Part shown: one piece after another, positions 5,086 to 5,447 of the stretch
How positions within the stretch are numbered: position 1 is the stretch's first letter
How the letters are laid out: each line of letters starts with the position of its first letter
DNA from: URNF01 sp045638005
GTDB taxonomy: Bacteria; Bacillota; Clostridia; Oscillospirales; Acutalibacteraceae
Length of the DNA: 5,447 nucleotides
Reading direction: 5' to 3'
Assembly: GCA_045638005.1 (NCBI GenBank)
Contig: JAZUAN010000028.1
Location: 1-5,447, forward strand
Position numbers and translations under genes: made by a program
Notes under the pieces: generated by a model
Seen by the model: only the letters and a program-made list of their open reading frames with translations
What the model was told of the DNA's origin: nothing
The model's database searches: none

Positions 5086-5436
5086 GGGGTCGTAAAGGTT
5101 TCGACGGGGATTACGAGATATGGTAAGCGAGTAGCGGTGCGGGCCCGCTATAAAACCTGCAAACTTTAAAATTAAACGACAACAATACTGTTGCCCTGGC
5201 GGCCTAATTAGGCTGCCCGTCTTTACCCGGAGCACCGCGGCCGGGATAAAGGCGTCGACGAGCGGTGAACGTGAACGAGAAGGTGCCACCCTTTTCGTCA
5301 CGGCGTAGTGGCTACCGTAGCGGACAGCCTGCCTATCGGCGGTCCGTGAGGGGAATCCTAAAAGATCAGGCTGCACTCGGAGAAAGCTGTATCAAATGAT
5401 TTTCGGACAGGGGTTCGACTCCCCTCGGCTCCACCA
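5086..5436 (+). ncRNA. ssrA: Transfer-messenger RNA (tmRNA)
   Basis: One-piece tmRNA of about 351 bases, which with SmpB rescues stalled ribosomes by trans-translation. The acceptor arm pairs GGGGTCG (5086-5092) with CGGCTCC (5426-5432), followed by A and an encoded CCA. The third pair is G-U (5088 with 5430), the alanine identity element. The T arm is AGGGG, loop TTCGACT, CCCCT (5409-5425). The tag frame runs AAC (5175) to TAA (5205-5207) and reads NDNNTVALAA. The stop lies in helix 5, GGCGGCCT pairing with AGGCTGCC (5198-5217). Two pseudoknots can be traced: CACCGC (5233-5238) with GCGGTG (5262-5267), nested with CCCGG/CCGGG; and CAGCCTG (5325-5331) with CAGGCTG (5367-5373), nested with CGGAC/GTCCG. 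The 5' conserved GGTTTCGACGGGGAT is present. No terminator is visible in the 11 bases that remain. Confidence 0.97.
5175..5207 (+). other. tmRNA proteolysis-tag reading frame
   Basis: Ten codons, AAC GAC AAC AAT ACT GTT GCC CTG GCG GCC, precede TAA and encode NDNNTVALAA. The C-terminal ALAA is the standard degradation signal for ClpXP and related proteases. The resume codon is not certain: the codon aligned with the GCA of the Escherichia coli tag is TTA (5172-5174), so the encoded tag may be NDNNTVALAA or LNDNNTVALAA, each after the charged alanine. Confidence 0.85.
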
Positions 5437-5447
5437 AATATGCAAAG

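Noticed and set aside
5050..5376. Minus-strand open frame of 108 codons
   Set aside because: It lies almost wholly inside the tmRNA and its promoter; the structured RNA explains the sequence.

Overview
The window looks like chromosomal housekeeping and envelope DNA from a Gram-positive member of the Clostridia, probably near the Oscillospiraceae/Ruminococcaceae. This is inferred from strong GGAGG-type ribosome binding sites, sigma-A style promoters, a YdbC-type PC4 protein, a DivIVA-like coiled-coil protein, and a one-piece tmRNA whose tag ends in ALAA with an encoded CCA. No mobile element, CRISPR array or transfer signature is visible. No interval longer than about 300 bases lacks a gene.

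Left part (1-2038). A histidine phosphatase gene on the minus strand diverges from an XRE-type regulator gene on the plus strand. The regulator has an excellent promoter whose spacer holds a perfect inverted repeat, a likely operator. A bidirectional terminator at 1474-1501 separates the regulator from a convergent six-helix membrane protein gene. That gene has its own promoter, whose -35 box overlaps the end of the next gene upstream.

Middle (2092-4945, all minus strand). In transcription order the genes are: a DivIVA-like coiled-coil protein, a small PC4/YdbC single-stranded-nucleic-acid binding protein, undecaprenyl-diphosphatase (uppP), and a five-helix membrane protein of unknown function. 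The first three have short gaps and probably form one transcription unit. A 10-bp RNA hairpin lies just upstream of the ydbC ribosome binding site. A long terminator-like hairpin after uppP buries the ribosome binding site of the last membrane gene.

Right part (4946-5447). Divergent promoters serve the DivIVA-like gene (minus) and ssrA (plus). The tmRNA is complete at about 5086-5436. Acceptor stem, T arm, tag frame and at least two pseudoknots can be paired by hand.

The observation most worth checking is the DivIVA-like gene. It stops at a run of six T, but a shift of one base continues into 42 sensible codons ending in an amphipathic GLLDAIGDWLLG segment. This could be a sequence error, a contingency tract or programmed +1 frameshifting. 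I see no clearly new multi-gene system.
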